A stretch of DNA of 46,756 nucleotides from Thiomonas arsenitoxydans (GTDB taxonomy: Bacteria > Pseudomonadota > Gammaproteobacteria > Burkholderiales > Burkholderiaceae_C), in the NCBI RefSeq assembly GCF_000253115.1, contig NC_014144.1, positions 1 through 46,756 on the forward strand, read 5' to 3'. The notes below the pieces were generated by a model that worked only from the letters and a program-made list of their open reading frames with translations, was not told the DNA's origin and made no database searches. Made by a program: the position numbers and the translations under genes. Position 1 is the stretch's first letter, and every line of letters begins with the position of its first letter. Below are positions 45,666 through 46,756 of this stretch, piece after piece.

Positions 45666-45679
45666 TTTAGCGCGCTAAG
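45666..45679. promoter_or_regulatory. KorB-like operator, site 10 (one mismatch)
   Basis: TTTAGCGCGCTAAG; the last base differs from the palindrome. It lies 22 bp after the mazF stop and about 100 bp before the next gene. Confidence 0.65.
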
Positions 45680-45775
45680 AAAAAGCACTTGCGCACTCCG
45701 CGCATTGAGCGCATTCAACAACCCGTGGCGGAAACCACGACCGGCGCCTCGCGGATCGGGGGCAGGAGAAATGAA

Positions 45776-46063
45776 ATGCCTAAAGCTCTGACGATGCGCA
45801 GCAAAATCACTGTCCGTTGGACAACTAACCCGGCCGACATGGGATACGACGGTCGCCCGAGCGACTGGAAAGAAAGCGGCGGCGAAGTCTTGTCGATCCG
45901 CCAAGCCTCCACGTTTGCTTACAAGCTAGGTCGGAAAATTGGCGAGGGGACGAACAAACTAATCTATTACACCAACGGGGGGCGCGAGGTATCCCTTGGC
46001 GAAATCAACGAAGTAATCAATGCCTGGGAGTGCGCAGCACGGGAGAACCGCCGTTATGGCTAA
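45776..46063 (+). CDS. Unknown protein between mazF copies (95 aa)
   Basis: A 95-residue soluble protein (MPKALTMRSKITVRWTTNPADMGYDGRPSDWKESGGEVLSIRQAS...YYTNGGREVSLGEINEVI). AGGAG precedes the ATG. It is bracketed by the real mazF and the duplicated mazF tail. It shows no toxin or antitoxin motif that I can recognise. Confidence 0.6.
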   Translation: MPKALTMRSKITVRWTTNPADMGYDGRPSDWKESGGEVLSIRQASTFAYKLGRKIGEGTNKLIYYTNGGREVSLGEINEVINAWECAARENRRYG

Positions 46064-46093
46064 CCATCCCAGCCGCAGCCGCTGCGCTGGGTT

Positions 46094-46351
46094 CTGATCG
46101 TGTCGCCGGGCAAATTCAACCGGGTGATGAAAACGCCGGTCATCGTGCCGATCACCAACGGCGGCAGCTTTGCCCGCTCGGCGGGTTTCACCGTCTCGCT
46201 TTCGGGCGCTGGCATCCAAACCACCGGGGTTGTCCTGTGTTCGCAGCCGCGCGCCCTCGATGTGCTGTCTCGCGGTGGCCGCAAGATCGAGAGCCTGCCC
46301 GCTGACCTCATGGATGAGGTTCGCGCCAAGCTGCTCGCCATCCTCGACTAA
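46094..46351 (+). pseudogene. Duplicated 3' part of mazF
   Basis: Repeats codons 26-110 of mazF (45386-45643) at an offset of 708 bp with very few changes, including Asn to Ser in NGGS and Thr to Ile in AGIQT. The first 25 codons, with the catalytic start region, are missing. A GTG at 46100 could start a shortened product, but no ribosome binding site is seen. Likely a recombination relic. Confidence 0.85.
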
Positions 46352-46372
46352 AGCACCGAGCCGCGCCGAAAC

Positions 46373-46386
46373 TTTAGCGCGCTAAA
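46373..46386. promoter_or_regulatory. KorB-like operator, site 11, upstream of the control operon
   Basis: TTTAGCGCGCTAAA within ACTTTAGCGCGCTAAAGT. It is the last palindrome before the gene at 46534 and, across the ends, parA-korB-korA-trfA. This is the position expected for KorB autoregulation. Confidence 0.82.
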
Positions 46387-46433
46387 GTTTCTCAAAGGGT
46401 TTATTGATACACCTTGTTTTATATTTCTCTTTA

Positions 46434-46450
46434 AGGGGTTGTGTTATACC
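46434..46450 (+). promoter_or_regulatory. Shared promoter-like element before the control operon
   Basis: AGGGGTTGTGTTATACC, one base different from 20641-20657 before ssb, at the same distance from the next ATG. Confidence 0.5.
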
Positions 46451-46533
46451 GCTTTTCCTGTTAGACTGTTTTCCGTGACCGATGCAATCGGCGCAGCGCG
46501 GCAACGACCGCACCACTATTGAAAGGATCAACC

Positions 46534-46752
46534 ATGAAGATCAATGATGCGGTGTGCATCGCGGGCGATGTCATCCGGCGCTGTGGACACAGTGCGCAGC
46601 TTGCGCGCAAGCGCGGGCATGTGGTGAACATCGAAGGGCGGGTGGCGGAAGTTGCCTGGGATGATGAACAGCGCACGCGCTTGATTCCGCTGGCCAGCTT
46701 GGCCGTCATCAGCAAAGCGCAGGGGGTCATCGAACCCCGCGCGCGGGTTTGA
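46534..46752 (+). CDS. Unknown small protein leading the parA operon (72 aa)
   Basis: A 72-residue protein with a small SH3-like pattern (DVIRRCGHSAQLARKRGHVVNIEGRVAEVAWDDEQRTRLIPLASLAVI). CACTATTGAAAGGA precedes the ATG. If the molecule is circular it lies 10 bp before parA and would be the first gene of the partition and replication operon. Not recognised by name. Confidence 0.7.
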   Translation: MKINDAVCIAGDVIRRCGHSAQLARKRGHVVNIEGRVAEVAWDDEQRTRLIPLASLAVISKAQGVIEPRARV

Positions 46753-46756
46753 GGAA

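Noticed and set aside
1..46756. tRNA or rRNA genes
   Set aside because: I saw no CCA-ending cloverleaf-like sequence or rRNA stretch. A dedicated tRNA search would settle it.
1..46756. KorA operators GTTTAGCTAAAC
   Set aside because: I looked near promoters and found none. The KorA-like protein must use another site, or I missed diverged ones.

Overview
The window reads as one complete conjugative plasmid of a Gram-negative proteobacterium (Pseudomonadota), linearised just before parA. The last gene ends at 46752 and is followed by GAGGAA, then by TCCACC and the parA ATG at the other end. The two ends therefore join into a ribosome binding site and start codon, which suggests a 46,756-bp circle (inferred, not proven). 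The GC-rich codon use, the IncP/TrfA-type replication control, the VirB-type secretion system and a mer transposon fit a beta- or gammaproteobacterium, or a relative from a metal-rich environment. The species cannot be named from this sequence.

Layout. 1-3459: central control and replication operon parA-korB-korA-orf77-trfA, coupled by overlapping stop/start codons. 3460-4260: iteron origin with DnaA boxes, then a dense hairpin field. 4302-11833: a VbhA/VbhT-like antitoxin and Fic toxin pair read leftward. The toxin gene is split by a 6,215-bp Tn3-family transposon with perfect 38-bp ends and a TCTTT target duplication. The transposon carries merR-merT-merP, a GDCCVxC protein, tnpA, a PIN/RHH toxin-antitoxin pair and tnpR, but no merA. 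11907-22284: a run of rightward genes (H-NS-like, DUF2726-like, small membrane proteins, DUF3560, C5 methyltransferase, DUF932, serine recombinase, ssb and small unknowns). Repeated hairpin-bearing leaders are interspersed among them. 22380-22856: oriT candidate with six direct repeats about 32 bp apart and an IncP-like nic core on the minus strand. 22857-25910: relaxosome accessory protein, MOBP-type relaxase, DUF1173-like protein and a small unknown. 25912-43166: the transfer apparatus on the minus strand. In the direction of transcription it runs TrbM-like, VirB1, orf84, VirB2, VirB3, glycine-zipper protein, small membrane protein, VirB4, VirB5, lipoprotein, VirB6, VirB7-like lipoprotein, VirB8, VirB9, VirB10, VirB11, VirD4, a polyvalent LPD7 protein, a YbjQ-like protein and TraX. 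43386-46752: another leader copy with its gene, a MazEF-type pair, a duplicated mazF tail and a small gene that begins the parA operon.

Three things tie the plasmid together. First, at least eleven copies of a 14-bp palindrome TTTAGCNNGCTAAA (one with a single mismatch) sit at gene boundaries. This is the IncP KorB operator TTTAGCSGCTAAA with one extra central base, and the plasmid encodes KorB-like and KorA-like proteins. The sites are probably a plasmid-wide regulon and partition network. Second, a minus-strand nic would send the 11.9-22.3 kb region into the recipient first, with the transferred strand as template for its genes. The leader there (three main copies, with perfect 21-bp inverted repeats just before the start codon in the full ones) is a candidate single-stranded-DNA promoter. 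Third, the original Fic toxin ended in a domain about half identical to the C-terminus of the plasmid's LPD7 polyvalent protein. This suggests a shared signal for export through the VirB/VirD4 channel, and hence a conjugation-delivered Fic effector that the mer transposon later disarmed.
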